Positions 26,277 to 34,878 of a stretch of 64,000 nt of DNA are shown here, piece after piece. The translations under genes and the position numbers were made by a program. Each line of letters opens with the position of its first letter. Within the stretch, counting starts at the first letter, position 1. The notes beneath the pieces are model-generated. The model ran no database searches, was not told the origin of the DNA, and worked only from the letters and a program-made list of their open reading frames with translations. Location: positions 23,938-87,937 of the forward strand of contig CAVYYW010000034.1 of assembly GCA_963772845.1 (NCBI GenBank). Reading direction: 5' to 3'. The DNA is from CAVYYW01 sp963772845. GTDB taxonomy: Bacteria; Bacillota; Bacilli; Bacillales; Sporolactobacillaceae.

Positions 26277-26567
26277 GTGATCATTATTCATGCAGAAATA
26301 AAAGTGAAACCCGATGTGAGGAAGGAATTTTTAAACCAGGCAGCTCAGCTTGTTGAGGCCTCGCAGTCAGAACCGGGTAATATCAGCTACCGGTTGATGG
26401 AGGAAGCGAGCGCTCCTAATACCTTTATGATGATTGAAGCGTGGAAAGATGAGGAAGCGGTTAGAGCTCACAACCAGGCTGAACATTTTAAGGCTTTTGG
26501 AAATGCAGCAGCTGAAATGCTTGAAGCGCCTCTAAATGTAAAAAGATATTCAGCAGAACAGCTTTAA
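26277..26567 (+). CDS. Antibiotic biosynthesis monooxygenase (ABM) domain protein
   Basis: A 96-residue ferredoxin-fold protein of the YgiN/ABM group: IIIHAEIKVKPDVRKEFLNQAAQLVEASQSEPGNISYRL, then MMIEAWKDEEAVRAHNQAEHFKAF, which is the family's core with the conserved histidines. Such proteins act as dimers, as monooxygenases or in stress responses; the substrate is not known. GTG 26277 lies nine bases after AAGGGG. Upstream in-frame ATGs overlap that site. A terminator follows. Confidence 0.82.
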   Translation: MIIIHAEIKVKPDVRKEFLNQAAQLVEASQSEPGNISYRLMEEASAPNTFMMIEAWKDEEAVRAHNQAEHFKAFGNAAAEMLEAPLNVKRYSAEQL

Positions 26568-26592
26568 GATGGTTATTTAAAAACGCTTATTG

Positions 26593-26632
26593 TACGAAGA
26601 GATTCAGATCAGGATCTTTTCGTATTTTTTTT
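26593..26632 (+). terminator. Terminator
   Basis: TACGAA-GAGAT pairs with ATCTTTTCGTA around CAGATCAG-type sequence, followed by eight T residues. Confidence 0.8.
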
Positions 26633-26709
26633 GTCCAAGAAAACAAACTTGATTCCAGGTGTATCATACCACCTGCTAAAAAGGGTATAATGGTACAGAG
26701 GTGAATGTA

Positions 26710-28023
26710 TTGAGTAATTTTAAAGCACTTGGAATACAAAAGGAACGCGTACAAAAGCTTAAAGAAAAAGGCATAATCGAACCCACGCCAATTCAGGTGG
26801 AAACGATTCCGGTAATGTTAAAGGGAGACGATGTGATTGCGCAGGCAAAAACGGGAACAGGGAAAACGTTTGCTTTTTTACTGCCAATCCTTGAAAAAAT
26901 AGAGCCGCAAAAGGACCTTGTTCAAGCAATGATCGTGACACCGACAAGAGAATTAGCTTTACAGGTGACGAATGAATTGAAAAGTCTCCTTTCTGCAGAG
27001 TCCAACGAAATAAACGCCCTCGCTATTTACGGAGGTCAAGATGTGGACAAACAGATTAAACGGTTAAAAAATCAGAAAATCCATATTGTGATCGGTACAC
27101 CTGGCCGTTTACTTGATCATATGCATAGGCGAACGATTAATTTATCAAAGGTTTCCATGCTTGTTCTTGATGAGGCAGACCAAATGCTTCACAGCGGTTT
27201 TATTAAGGAAGTAGAAGAGATTATGGTGGCAACTTCCGATAAAAAACAAATCGCACTCTTTTCTGCAACGATTTCTGCCGAAGTTCGGAACCTTGCTAAT
27301 CGTTATATGCGTAAAGTCCGTAATCTTCATGTCCGTGATAATGAGAAAATGGTTAAGGAGATTCATCACAAGGTTATTGAAACAACGGAGCGGACAAAGC
27401 TGGATGAACTGTGCAAGTCAATTGATCAGGCGAACCCATTTTTAGCTATAATATTTTGTCGCACCAAACAGCGTGTAAACAAACTGTACACAGAGCTGCG
27501 TGAAAAAAATTACAATGTGGATGCGCTTCATGGTGATTTATCTCAAGCCAAGCGTGAAACGGTTATGAAACGATTCCGGACGGCAAAAACGCAGCTGTTG
27601 ATTGCGACAGATATTGCGGCAAGAGGAATTGATGTAGAAGGCATCACACATATATTCAATTATGATATCCCAGAAGATGTTGAAAGCTATATTCACCGGA
27701 TTGGCAGAACTGGCAGAGCTGGGGAAGAAGGTATTGCAGTTACGTTTGCTAACCCGAAAGATCGGACGTTGCTGAATATGATTGAAAAAGGGATCGAGAG
27801 AAGCATAGATCGCGAAGAAGGTCACGGGGTGACAAAAGAACAAAGCAAGGCACCTGCCAAAAGAACGGCTTCCAAAAAAAGATCGCCAAATACAGATGCG
27901 AAGAAAAAACGTGAAGAAAATATTGAAAGAAGTAAAAATAGACAAAACCGGACGAACACTTCCGGGGATCGAAGACAACGTGCTTCATCGTCAAAAAAAA
28001 GCGGCGGCAGAAGAACAAGATAA
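26710..28023 (+). CDS. DEAD-box ATP-dependent RNA helicase
   Basis: RNA helicase of about 437 residues with all core motifs: Q motif PTPIQ, motif I AKTGTGKT (46-53), TPTREL, GTPGRLLDH, motif II DEAD, SAT, IIFCRTKQR, TDIAARGIDV and HRIGRTGR. The last 70 residues are a lysine/arginine/serine-rich tail suited to RNA binding. It belongs with the Csh-type helicases used in RNA decay, ribosome assembly and cold adaptation, but which paralogue is unclear. TTG 26710 is six bases after AGAGGTG; the GTG at 26701 is within that signal. Confidence 0.92.
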   Translation: MSNFKALGIQKERVQKLKEKGIIEPTPIQVETIPVMLKGDDVIAQAKTGTGKTFAFLLPILEKIEPQKDLVQAMIVTPTRELALQVTNELKSLLSAESNEINALAIYGGQDVDKQIKRLKNQKIHIVIGTPGRLLDHMHRRTINLSKVSMLVLDEADQMLHSGFIKEVEEIMVATSDKKQIALFSATISAEVRNLANRYMRKVRNLHVRDNEKMVKEIHHKVIETTERTKLDELCKSIDQANPFLAIIFCRTKQRVNKLYTELREKNYNVDALHGDLSQAKRETVMKRFRTAKTQLLIATDIAARGIDVEGITHIFNYDIPEDVESYIHRIGRTGRAGEEGIAVTFANPKDRTLLNMIEKGIERSIDREEGHGVTKEQSKAPAKRTASKKRSPNTDAKKKREENIERSKNRQNRTNTSGDRRQRASSSKKSGGRRTR

Positions 28024-28070
28024 TCTAAGAAATAATTACTTCATTTTTGAAAAATTAATAGTTGTCAAAT

Positions 28071-28110
28071 AAAAGAGACCGTCTTCCACCAGGAAAACGG
28101 TCTCTTTCTT
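28071..28110 (+). terminator. Terminator
   Basis: AGAGACCGT pairs with ACGGTCTCT, followed by TTCTTT. Confidence 0.8.
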
Positions 28111-28205
28111 TGAAAACGATGCTTTAAGCGCGTAATGCGAGTCGCTGTTTTTTTACATAATGATTTAGATGATTGAATAAAACGGTTTACTAGAACATTT
28201 TTGAA

Positions 28206-28403
28206 TCATACACCTGAGCGGCGGTGCATATTCGCCCGTTTGTTCGTCTGCTGGTTTTTTAATTGCTTGGTTGAAGGGCTCCCTTTTAAAGAGGACCGTG
28301 AATTTAATGTCTGATTTTTGGAAGCCAGTTTCTGTTTAATAGCTTCTTGCAGGTTGATTTTTTTCGGCTCAGAAGCGGGTTGATGTGTATCATTTTTGTT
28401 CAT
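28206..28403 (-). CDS. Small conserved polar protein
   Basis: A 65-residue, lysine- and glutamine-rich protein starting at ATG 28403 after GAGGGAG. It has a short predicted helix (INLQEAIKQKLASKNQ) and a basic C terminus ending HRRSGV. Proteins of this size and pattern occur in Bacillus next to similar genes, but no function is known. It lies between two plus-strand genes and is likely expressed alone. Confidence 0.6.
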   Translation of the reverse strand: MNKNDTHQPASEPKKINLQEAIKQKLASKNQTLNSRSSLKGSPSTKQLKNQQTNKRANMHRRSGV

Positions 28404-28529
28404 ATTAAGTAAACTCCCTCAACATATTATATAATCATTATAATCCATTCAATGGATATTAGATAGTTCTTTGTAATCCTCTGTTTGTTCGATATTGAGG
28501 GAATTTTCGCAGGAATTACACAATTAAGC

Positions 28530-28557
28530 TTGAAAATTGTCATAAAAATGTTACAAT
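28530..28557 (+). promoter_or_regulatory. Sigma-A promoter of the amino acid ABC transporter operon
   Basis: TTGAAA (28530-28535), 16-base spacer and TACAAT (28552-28557). A transcript would begin near 28564 and carry a leader of about 130 bases. Confidence 0.55.
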
Positions 28558-28610
28558 ATTGACATAAGTATGTTGTTGACACGAAAGAACTAAATAATTG
28601 ATAGCATCAT

Positions 28611-28672
28611 ACGCCGCCAGCTGAACCTTCAGCCGGCGTGTATTATAAAAAGCGTATTATTACGCTTTTTAT
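28611..28672 (+). promoter_or_regulatory. Two consecutive hairpins in the transporter leader
   Basis: First hairpin: ACGCCG and GCTGAA pair with TTCAGC and CGGCGT, with a small bulge. Second: AAAAAGCGTA pairs with TACGCTTTTT, followed by ATTATT, a terminator-like stem only some ten bases before the ribosome binding site. This could be a leader control element; no known riboswitch class is recognised. Confidence 0.45.
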
Positions 28673-28694
28673 TATCTGAAAAGGGGGAATTATT

Positions 28695-29534
28695 TTGAAA
28701 AAAAGATTACTATTAACACTTGCGCTGGTGCTTGCTTTTGGTCTTGCACTCGCTGGATGTGGAAGCAGTAAAAGCGACAGCTCTGGCAAGAAGAGCAGTG
28801 GGGGCAGCAGTGGAGATAACACGATTCTAGTAGGGGCTGATACTACGTTCCCACCATTTGAAACTGAAAAAAATGGTAAGGTTACAGGTTTTGATATTGA
28901 TATGATTAATGCAATTGCTAAGGCAGAAGGGCTTAAAGTTGAAACGAAGACAATGCCTTTTGACGGGCTGATCCCAAGTCTTCAATCAGGCTCAATTGAT
29001 GCAGCTGTTGCGGGAATTACAATCAAGAAAAGCCGTATGCAAAACGTAGACTTCTCGAACGCCTATTACAAATCAGGTCTGTCAGTCCTAGTTAAAAAGA
29101 AATCTGACATCAAGAGCTTTGATGATCTTAAAGGGCATTTGGTTGCGACCAAAAAAGCAACGTCTTCTGTCGATTACATGACATCAAACGGTATTGATTC
29201 CAAAAACATTAAGCAATTTAAAAATATAGATCAAGCCTATCAAACACTTGAAACCGGCGGAGCGGATGCCGTTGTCTTTGATAACCCGGTAAATGCAAAT
29301 TTTAAATCTGACCACAGCGACGTTCATGTAGTCGGTGATTTGCTAACAGGTGAGTATTATGGTATTGCGGTCACACAAAAGAAACCGGAACTGCTTAAAA
29401 AAATGAATGATGGTCTTGAAAAAATTAAAAAAGACGGTACTTACAAAAAGTTGTTTGATAAGTACTTTGGCGGCGATTCGAACGGAATGGTAAAAGAAGT
29501 TAAAAAACCTTCTGACGTCGCTTTGGACGAATAA
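28695..29534 (+). CDS. Polar amino acid ABC transporter, substrate-binding lipoprotein
   Basis: Extracellular binding protein of 279 residues (SBP family 3). The signal peptide ends in the lipobox LALAGC, followed by a serine/glycine/lysine linker. The domain starts ILVGADTTFPPFETEKNGKVTGFDIDMINAIAKAEGLKVE, with FDGLIPSLQSGSIDAAVAGITIKKSR next, as in glutamine-, histidine- or arginine-binding proteins. TTG 28695 follows AAGGGGGAA. It is separated from the permease gene by a terminator-like hairpin, which would let the binding protein be made in excess. Substrate is likely a polar amino acid; glutamine is a guess. Confidence 0.9.
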   Translation: MKKRLLLTLALVLAFGLALAGCGSSKSDSSGKKSSGGSSGDNTILVGADTTFPPFETEKNGKVTGFDIDMINAIAKAEGLKVETKTMPFDGLIPSLQSGSIDAAVAGITIKKSRMQNVDFSNAYYKSGLSVLVKKKSDIKSFDDLKGHLVATKKATSSVDYMTSNGIDSKNIKQFKNIDQAYQTLETGGADAVVFDNPVNANFKSDHSDVHVVGDLLTGEYYGIAVTQKKPELLKKMNDGLEKIKKDGTYKKLFDKYFGGDSNGMVKEVKKPSDVALDE

Positions 29535-29603
29535 GAACTCAGTTTAGACAGGAAATATTTATAAAACATACTATACATCTTATGAGACGTTTAAATCACT
29601 GAC

Positions 29604-29638
29604 AGCGCAGCACCTTTTCAGTGCTGCGCTTTTTTATT
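29604..29638 (+). terminator. Intraoperonic terminator/attenuator
   Basis: Perfect stem GCGCAGCAC / GTGCTGCGC with TTTTTTATT. It lies between the binding-protein and permease genes and probably lets only part of the transcripts through. Confidence 0.8.
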
Positions 29639-29677
29639 ATTTTTCAGGCTTACCGTTTAAATTGACGGAGGGTCAAC

Positions 29678-29716
29678 ATGAAAGGAGCTGTACATTCTGA
29701 AAGTTATTATAGATAA
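29678..29716 (+). CDS. Possible 12-codon upstream ORF
   Basis: ATG 29678 lies six bases after a strong ACGGAGGG and opens a 12-codon frame (MKGAVHSESYYR, stop at 29714-29716). It runs across the proposed start of the permease gene in another frame. It may be a leader peptide coupling translation, or the relic of an older permease start. Confidence 0.35.
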   Translation: MKGAVHSESYYR

Positions 29717-30365
29717 CCTACCCGTCATTTTGGACGGCCTTCGACTCACACTTGAATACTCTGTTGTAGCCATTATTCTTATGGTAATCGTTGGTTTAAT
29801 TGCAGCACTGATGCGCTTGTCTAAGTTTGTTGTAGTGAGAGGCATTGGTTCTATTTATGTGGAAATATTCCGTTCAACACCACTGCTGGTACAGCTGTTT
29901 TTTATTGTTTTGGGATTACCAGCTATTCTTCCTGTAAATGAGTGGATTGGACAGCGCAGCTATCCAATTATTGCAGCGGCTTTAACGCTCGCAATAAATG
30001 AAGGCGCTTATGTAACAGAAATTATTCGTGCCGGGATTCTAGGGGTGGATCGCGGCCAAAAAGAAGCAGCAGCAAGCATTGGTATGACTAATTTTCAAAC
30101 CATGCGTTATATTATTTTACCCCAGGCATTTAAACGAATGATTCCTCCGCTTGTTAATCAGGCAGCCCAGACGATAAAAGATACGTCTCTGCTGGCTCCG
30201 GTTGGAATTATTGAAATGGTTTACAAAGGTGAAATTGTTATCGCTTCGACCTTTGCCTCTTTTAAGATCTGGGGTGTGATCGGCATTTTGTATTTCATCA
30301 TTATTTTTGCCGTGTCAAAAACAGCCGCTTATCTAGAAAGGAGACTGCAAGTTGATAAACGTTAA
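29697..30365 (+). CDS. Polar amino acid ABC transporter permease (HisM/GlnP type)
   Basis: Inner-membrane permease of about 222 residues with five helices. The EAA loop reads EAAASIGMTNFQTMRYIILPQAFKRMIPPLVNQ. The first NTG with an ATG-like context is absent: TTG 29730 has no ribosome binding site and would remove the usual NLPVILDGL N terminus. The frame is open back to AAAGGAG (29681-29687), giving ATT 29694 or CTG 29697 as starts. CTG with nine-base spacing is used here. The ATP-binding gene overlaps its 3' end by 14 bases. It works with the 28695 and 30352 proteins. Confidence 0.88.
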   Translation: MKVIIDNLPVILDGLRLTLEYSVVAIILMVIVGLIAALMRLSKFVVVRGIGSIYVEIFRSTPLLVQLFFIVLGLPAILPVNEWIGQRSYPIIAAALTLAINEGAYVTEIIRAGILGVDRGQKEAAASIGMTNFQTMRYIILPQAFKRMIPPLVNQAAQTIKDTSLLAPVGIIEMVYKGEIVIASTFASFKIWGVIGILYFIIIFAVSKTAAYLERRLQVDKR

Positions 30366-31074
30366 AGATCTGCATAAATATTTTGGTGAAAATGAAGTGC
30401 TGAAAGGCATTACGAACCAAGTTCAGGAAAAAGAAGTGGTTGTGGTTATCGGTCCTTCCGGAAGCGGAAAAAGCACGTTTTTGCGATGCTTGAATGGTCT
30501 CGAAAAAACCACAAAAGGAACGGTGGAAATTGTCGGCATGGAGCTGACCAATCCAAAAACAAATATTCATAAGCTGCAGCAAAACGTAGGAATGGTATTT
30601 CAGCAGTTCAACCTGTTTAAGCATTTAACGATTCTAGATAATATCACGATCGGTCCTCGTAAAGTCTTGAAGTTATCGTCCGCGGAAAGTAAAAAACTTG
30701 CCCGCGAACTGCTAAAAAAGGTGGGACTGAGTGACAAAGAAGCAAGCTATCCCGATGAGCTTTCAGGCGGTCAGCAGCAGCGTGTCGCGATTGCTCGGGC
30801 GCTGGCAATGAAACCTCAGGTCATGCTGTTTGATGAACCGACATCGGCGCTTGACCCTGAAATGGTCGGTGAAGTGCTTCAGGTAATGAAGGATCTGGCT
30901 CTTGAAGGGATGACTATGGTTGTCGTTACGCATGAAATGGGCTTCGCCCGTGAAGTAGGGGACCGGGTCATTTTTATGGATGAAGGTTATGTGGTGGAGG
31001 AGGGTACTCCCGAGCAGATCTTCAGCAATCCACAAATGGAGCGTACTCAAAACTTCCTTGCGAAAATTTTATAA
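30352..31074 (+). CDS. Polar amino acid ABC transporter ATP-binding protein
   Basis: ATPase subunit of 240 residues, GlnQ/HisP type: Walker A GPSGSGKST (about 34-42), Q loop MVFQQFNLFKHLT, signature LSGGQQQRVAIARAL, Walker B VMLFDEPTSALDPE, and the switch histidine in VVVTHEMGFAREV. TTG 30352 follows AAAGGAG. Last gene of the importer operon. No terminator is evident, and repeats begin soon after the stop. Confidence 0.93.
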   Translation: MINVKDLHKYFGENEVLKGITNQVQEKEVVVVIGPSGSGKSTFLRCLNGLEKTTKGTVEIVGMELTNPKTNIHKLQQNVGMVFQQFNLFKHLTILDNITIGPRKVLKLSSAESKKLARELLKKVGLSDKEASYPDELSGGQQQRVAIARALAMKPQVMLFDEPTSALDPEMVGEVLQVMKDLALEGMTMVVVTHEMGFAREVGDRVIFMDEGYVVEEGTPEQIFSNPQMERTQNFLAKIL

Positions 31075-31082
31075 GCTCAGAA

Positions 31083-31800
31083 ATTAATTTTAAAAGTACT
31101 GCGGTAGCGCTGTTTATTGTGTGTAGAGAAACCAAGGATTTGGTTTTTCTGCACGCTTTTTTTGTCCTTCTCCTAAGGGCGAGCTTTGGAAAGTCCTCTC
31201 TTGCCGCGGGACGGACGGTGAACCTCCTAGCATGCTCACAAGATGTGGGTAAGTTCGGCGTTGGCACAGGACTTGACGAATTTAGCCGAGCTTCCCCCAT
31301 AATTTTACGCTGTGGGGACTCGCTAAACGCGGTTGTTGATTTTTGCTCTAGGCTGCTCGCTTTCCACGGGCACGGCCTCAGCTAACTTTGGCGTGGTCCC
31401 TTTATGCGCCAAAGTGGATCTTCGGACGCGTGTTATTCCCGAGGGAGTCTCGCACCTTTCGCTTCAATCAACGTATTTGTTGCCTGATGTTACCCTTTAG
31501 AAGTCTATTATGGCTATAGATATTCATTGGACATTAGTTAATCCCATAGCGTCTCTAATTTTCCAGCAGCACAGCAGAGTGAATTCGGAACACCCCTTAG
31601 TGGACTTTTTCAGTGGCGTCACGCTAATCCTGTATGACTTGACATAACATCTTTCGACCCACCTTGCACACGCGTCTCGTTTTTTAGTGGCCTCGTAAAG
31701 CTGTTCTTTTTTTTATTGGACTATGCGCCGATTTAATCCTCTTGATCACGAATGAAAATTGAGTAAAAAAGAGGTTCGCCAGTTTCTACTGAAGGGTATA
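31083..31800. repeat. Interspersed repeat cluster, gene-free
   Basis: About 31150-31320 is an inverted copy related to 1490-1600 and 44240-44340 (GGCGAGCTTTGGAAAG, CGTTGGCACAGGACTTG, GCTGTGGGGACTCG). About 31330-31490 is a direct copy of the 606-786 unit, including the ACTTTGGC/GCCAAAGT hairpin. Further modules such as GTGGACTTTTTCAGTGGC follow to about 31640. No gene is supported. Confidence 0.82.
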
Positions 31801-31835
31801 CTGTTTCAGAAAGTTATTAGCGGAAGGAGAATATT

Positions 31836-32909
31836 ATGTGGATTAAGCAGCCTTTTTTTAAGTATGTTACAGGCGCGATTTTGCTTGTTCTTTTTATTTT
31901 TTTAATGGGCAAAATTGATTTTTTTCTAGGTTTTATTATGAAGATTATCGCGACGCTTTTTTTCCCGATTCTTATTGCGGGTTTGCTTTATTATTTGCTA
32001 AGACCGATTGTGAGGCTGCTGTCAAAGCCTAAGTATCTGCCTAAGTCTGCTGCAATTATAATTGTTTATTTAGTGATAATAGGCATTGTTTATTTAGCTA
32101 TTAATTATGGAGGCAGCTTTTTCAGTCAGCAAATCTCTGATTTAGCAAAAACCATGCCAAAGGATTTAAAGTCAATTGAAGGAAGCACGAAGCATTTAAT
32201 TAATCAAAAGGGTATGGACATGATTTCCTTCGGTGAAATAAAACATAAGGTCATTAGTTTTGCCGGAAGCATCATGAACAATATTAGTAAAAATATTATG
32301 GGAATCGTTACAGCAATTACGAGCGTGGCGACAGTGCTTCTCATTGTACCCTTCGTTTTATTTTATCTTTTAAAAGATGACGAAAAACTAGCTCCATTTC
32401 TGCTTAAATTTCTGCCTGTGCATCACGTGGAAGAAGGCGCCACGATCCTCAAGGATATTGACCGCACCCTTGCGGCGTATATTCTCGGCCAGGCGACCGT
32501 TGCTGTGGTCGATGGTGTGCTTATGTATATAGGCTATCTGATTATCGGGCTCCATTATGCGGTTTTTTTAGGGTTATTTGTTGTTTTGACAGCAGTTATA
32601 CCTTTTATAGGTCCCGTATTAGGCGTTCTGCCCGCCATTATCCTTGGCTCTATCCAAGCGCCGGTCATGATCATTTACGTATTAATAATCCTTGTTGTGG
32701 TGCAGCAGCTTGAAGGGAATCTCGTTTCACCATTCGTGCTTGGCAAACGCCTTAATCTTCATCCGCTTACGATTTTGCTCTTGCTCCTAGTCGCAGGATC
32801 TGTTTTCGGATTTATTGGCATACTGATCGCTGTACCGTTGTATTCTGTGTTAAAAGTGACTGTAACAAATTTCTATAAATTTTATCAGTTGAGAAAAAGT
32901 GAAGATTAA
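31836..32909 (+). CDS. AI-2E family transporter (PerM-like)
   Basis: Membrane protein of 357 residues with about eight helices: paired N-terminal helices, a soluble coiled region (about 85-135) and a C-terminal four-helix block with FIGPVLGVLPAIILGS, VQQLEGNLVSPFVLGKRLNLHPLTILLLLLVAG and GILIAVPLYSVLKV, which are the family's best-conserved parts. Members include the E. coli AI-2 exporter and sodium-proton antiporters; the B. subtilis relatives are YdbI/YtvI. The substrate is unknown. ATG 31836 follows GGAAGGAGA. Confidence 0.88.
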   Translation: MWIKQPFFKYVTGAILLVLFIFLMGKIDFFLGFIMKIIATLFFPILIAGLLYYLLRPIVRLLSKPKYLPKSAAIIIVYLVIIGIVYLAINYGGSFFSQQISDLAKTMPKDLKSIEGSTKHLINQKGMDMISFGEIKHKVISFAGSIMNNISKNIMGIVTAITSVATVLLIVPFVLFYLLKDDEKLAPFLLKFLPVHHVEEGATILKDIDRTLAAYILGQATVAVVDGVLMYIGYLIIGLHYAVFLGLFVVLTAVIPFIGPVLGVLPAIILGSIQAPVMIIYVLIILVVVQQLEGNLVSPFVLGKRLNLHPLTILLLLLVAGSVFGFIGILIAVPLYSVLKVTVTNFYKFYQLRKSED

Positions 32910-32971
32910 TAAAGAAATTGTGCTGTTTTATCTTCTGTTATAATATAGATAAACATCTATTCAAGTAACAT

Positions 32972-32995
32972 AAAAAGGCTTTGCAAAGCCTTTTC
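32972..32995 (+). terminator. Terminator
   Basis: Palindromic stem AAAAGGCTTTGCAAAGCCTTTT, A-rich before and T-rich after, so it may work on both strands. Confidence 0.7.
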
Positions 32996-33092
32996 GAAAG
33001 TAAATGCTATTTTTGAGGATAAAAGTTCGCCCTGTTCCAAAAAATGAGGATAAGTGTTATACTATACAAAAGGACTTAAAGCGGGAGGGCTT

Positions 33093-33464
33093 ATGGAGCA
33101 AATTAATGTCTTTTTAGACGATTATCGCGCATCCCCTGACGGTTACATTTTAGTTGAAACAATGGATGAGTGTATTAAGGTTTTACAGGATAACACTGTC
33201 CACCATTTATCCTTGGATCATGATCTTGAGAACAGGAAACGAAGCGGTTTAGAGCTTGTTAAATATATGATTGCCTGCGGACTTAGCGCAGATCGGATAA
33301 CCGTCCATTCGGCAAATGCGGGTGGCGGAAAAGCAATGTTCAACAGTTTAAAAGGCGCTCAGCAAGAGCATATTTTATCTTCAAATATGATTATCAAGCG
33401 TCGTCCATTACCTTTGCACTATAGTGACTACGACTTTTATTACCGCGATTCACAGGGCGTTTAA
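33093..33464 (+). CDS. Cyclic-phosphate processing receiver-domain protein (cREC)
   Basis: A 123-residue protein with the receiver-like acidic pocket: NVFLDDYRASPDGYILV at the N terminus and HHLSLDHDLENRKRSGLELVKYM, then ADRITVHSANAGGGKAM. This set of motifs fits the cREC_REC family, proposed to bind or process cyclic phosphate ends of RNA or nucleotides. No kinase or output domain is attached. ATG 33093 follows GGGAGGG. A strong terminator begins at the stop codon. Confidence 0.75.
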   Translation: MEQINVFLDDYRASPDGYILVETMDECIKVLQDNTVHHLSLDHDLENRKRSGLELVKYMIACGLSADRITVHSANAGGGKAMFNSLKGAQQEHILSSNMIIKRRPLPLHYSDYDFYYRDSQGV

Positions 33465-33498
33465 CAAGCATTCCTTTTCTAAAAGGAATGCTTGTTTT
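33463..33498. terminator. Strong bidirectional terminator
   Basis: A 15-bp perfect stem AACAAGCATTCCTTT / AAAGGAATGCTTGTT with a tiny loop, followed by TTTT. Confidence 0.85.
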
Positions 33499-33513
33499 AT
33501 GTGTGAAATAAAG

Positions 33514-33556
33514 AAAAGACCACTGAGCAGCTTTAAGCCGTGCAGTGGTCTTTTTA
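33514..33556 (-). terminator. Terminator of the hemolysin III gene
   Basis: AAAGACCACTG pairs with CAGTGGTCTTT; on the minus strand it is followed by TCTTT after the stop of the 33565 gene. Confidence 0.75.
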
Positions 33557-33564
33557 GGATGAGG

Positions 33565-34203
33565 TTAAGGAAGCAAAGAATAAACTGAAAAAAAGTGAAC
33601 AGCGGTGCCGGCAAGGACGAACAGATGCCACATGGCATGGTGATACTTAAAGCCCCTCCATACGTAAAATATGGCACCAACTGTGTATAATACTCCCCCG
33701 GCTAATAAGAGCATCATGCTCATGTGAGAGACATGAAGGGAAAGCGGATGCCAAGCAAGAACGATCAGCCATCCCATTGCCACATAGAGTATGGTCGACG
33801 TGAATAAATATTTTTTAACAAAAAAACATTTAAAAATCGTTCCGCCTATGGCAATCGCACAAAGAATCCCGAATATTGTCCATCCCAGCCCGCCATTTAT
33901 GGCTATAAACAAATAAGGGGTGTAGGTCCCTGCAATGAAGAAATAAATGGAGCTGTGATCGAGGATCTCAAAGATATCTTTTGCCTTTCCATGAGGAAGG
34001 GCATGAACAAATGTAGATGATGTATACAGAAACACCATGGTTGCGCCGAAAATTGAAAAGCCGGCAATGTGCCAGGCGGTCCCGTGCATCGATGCAGCCA
34101 CAATCAGAACAACGAGGGCTGCAATGCTTAGTATGGCACCAATCCCGTGAATCGTTGCGTTTGCAATTTCCTCTCCTTTTGAGAAGGTATGGGTTTTTGC
34201 CAA
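33565..34203 (-). CDS. Hemolysin III family membrane protein (PAQR-like)
   Basis: Seven-helix membrane protein of 212 residues. Conserved features are EEIANATIHGIGAILSI, FEILDHSSIYFFIAGTYTPY (the His/Ser/Asp set of the hydrolase-like CREST superfamily) and the C-terminal GFKYHHAMWHLFVLAGTAVHFFSVY. In B. subtilis the relative is YplQ. Its physiological role is unclear; hemolytic activity should not be assumed. TTG 34203 is eight bases after AAAGGA; the longer frame to GTG 34233 has no such signal. Confidence 0.88.
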   Translation of the reverse strand: MAKTHTFSKGEEIANATIHGIGAILSIAALVVLIVAASMHGTAWHIAGFSIFGATMVFLYTSSTFVHALPHGKAKDIFEILDHSSIYFFIAGTYTPYLFIAINGGLGWTIFGILCAIAIGGTIFKCFFVKKYLFTSTILYVAMGWLIVLAWHPLSLHVSHMSMMLLLAGGVLYTVGAIFYVWRGFKYHHAMWHLFVLAGTAVHFFSVYSLLP

Positions 34204-34311
34204 AAGATCATTCCTTTCTTCTTTAGTCAACACCGTTCGTTTCCAAAATTTCTTTCTTAACAGTATAAACCCTGTAGTGAAAAATGAACATTAAATCTTA
34301 TTTTTCATTAA

Positions 34312-34346
34312 AACAGCCCTGAGTATTCCCTCAGGGCCGCTTTTCT
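34312..34346. terminator. Bidirectional terminator
   Basis: GCCCTGAG / CTCAGGGC stem flanked by TTTT on both strands, downstream of the Lin0512 gene. Confidence 0.65.
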
Positions 34347-34419
34347 TATTCTCCAGCTATGTCTCCCAGCCCAGTGGGGTTACATCGCCTTTGTTTGAAA
34401 ATGAAATTCACATATAGTA

Positions 34420-34779
34420 TTAATAACCAACTTCAACTGCGGCATTAACGATGTACATCATATCGTTCTTGTCCTCTTTATCTTCAAGATAAATCCCGCT
34501 TGTGGTCAGCATCCCGCCATCCATGATTTCAACGTTTACCTCTCCATATGGAATGGCTGCCTTAACTTGCTCGAGATCAAGGCTATCTTTATCACAAGGA
34601 AGTGCGAGCTTAATCGTTATTTTCATATTATCCAATGATTGTTCAGGTAATATTGCTTTAATGCCAGGCATTGAATTCGTATGGATGGCATTTTTTACTG
34701 CTCTTACAGCAGCCTTTGTAATATTTTGACCATGGACGTCAGTACCGGTGCCTGTTTCAATAAAAACGAGTTGCTCCAT
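34420..34779 (-). CDS. Lin0512 family protein
   Basis: A 119-residue soluble protein of an uncharacterised conserved family: FIETGTGTDVHGQNITKAAVRAVKNAI, SMPGIKAILP and the paired strands VNVEIMDGGMLTTSGI. No enzymatic activity has been assigned to the family as far as I know. ATG 34779 follows AAGGAGAGA. Adjacent to, but separated by a terminator from, the YceI gene. Confidence 0.8.
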   Translation of the reverse strand: MEQLVFIETGTGTDVHGQNITKAAVRAVKNAIHTNSMPGIKAILPEQSLDNMKITIKLALPCDKDSLDLEQVKAAIPYGEVNVEIMDGGMLTTSGIYLEDKEDKNDMMYIVNAAVEVGY

Positions 34780-34823
34780 TAATGATCTCTCCTTCTTATA
34801 ATGGTTAACTATAAGTTTAGCAT

Positions 34824-34862
34824 AAAAAAACAGACAGTCCCGAATTCTGGACTGTCTGTTCT
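34824..34862 (-). terminator. Terminator of the YceI gene
   Basis: ACAGACAGTCC / GGACTGTCTGT stem followed by seven T residues on the minus strand. Confidence 0.85.
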
Positions 34863-34878
34863 CGATTCATTCTCATAT

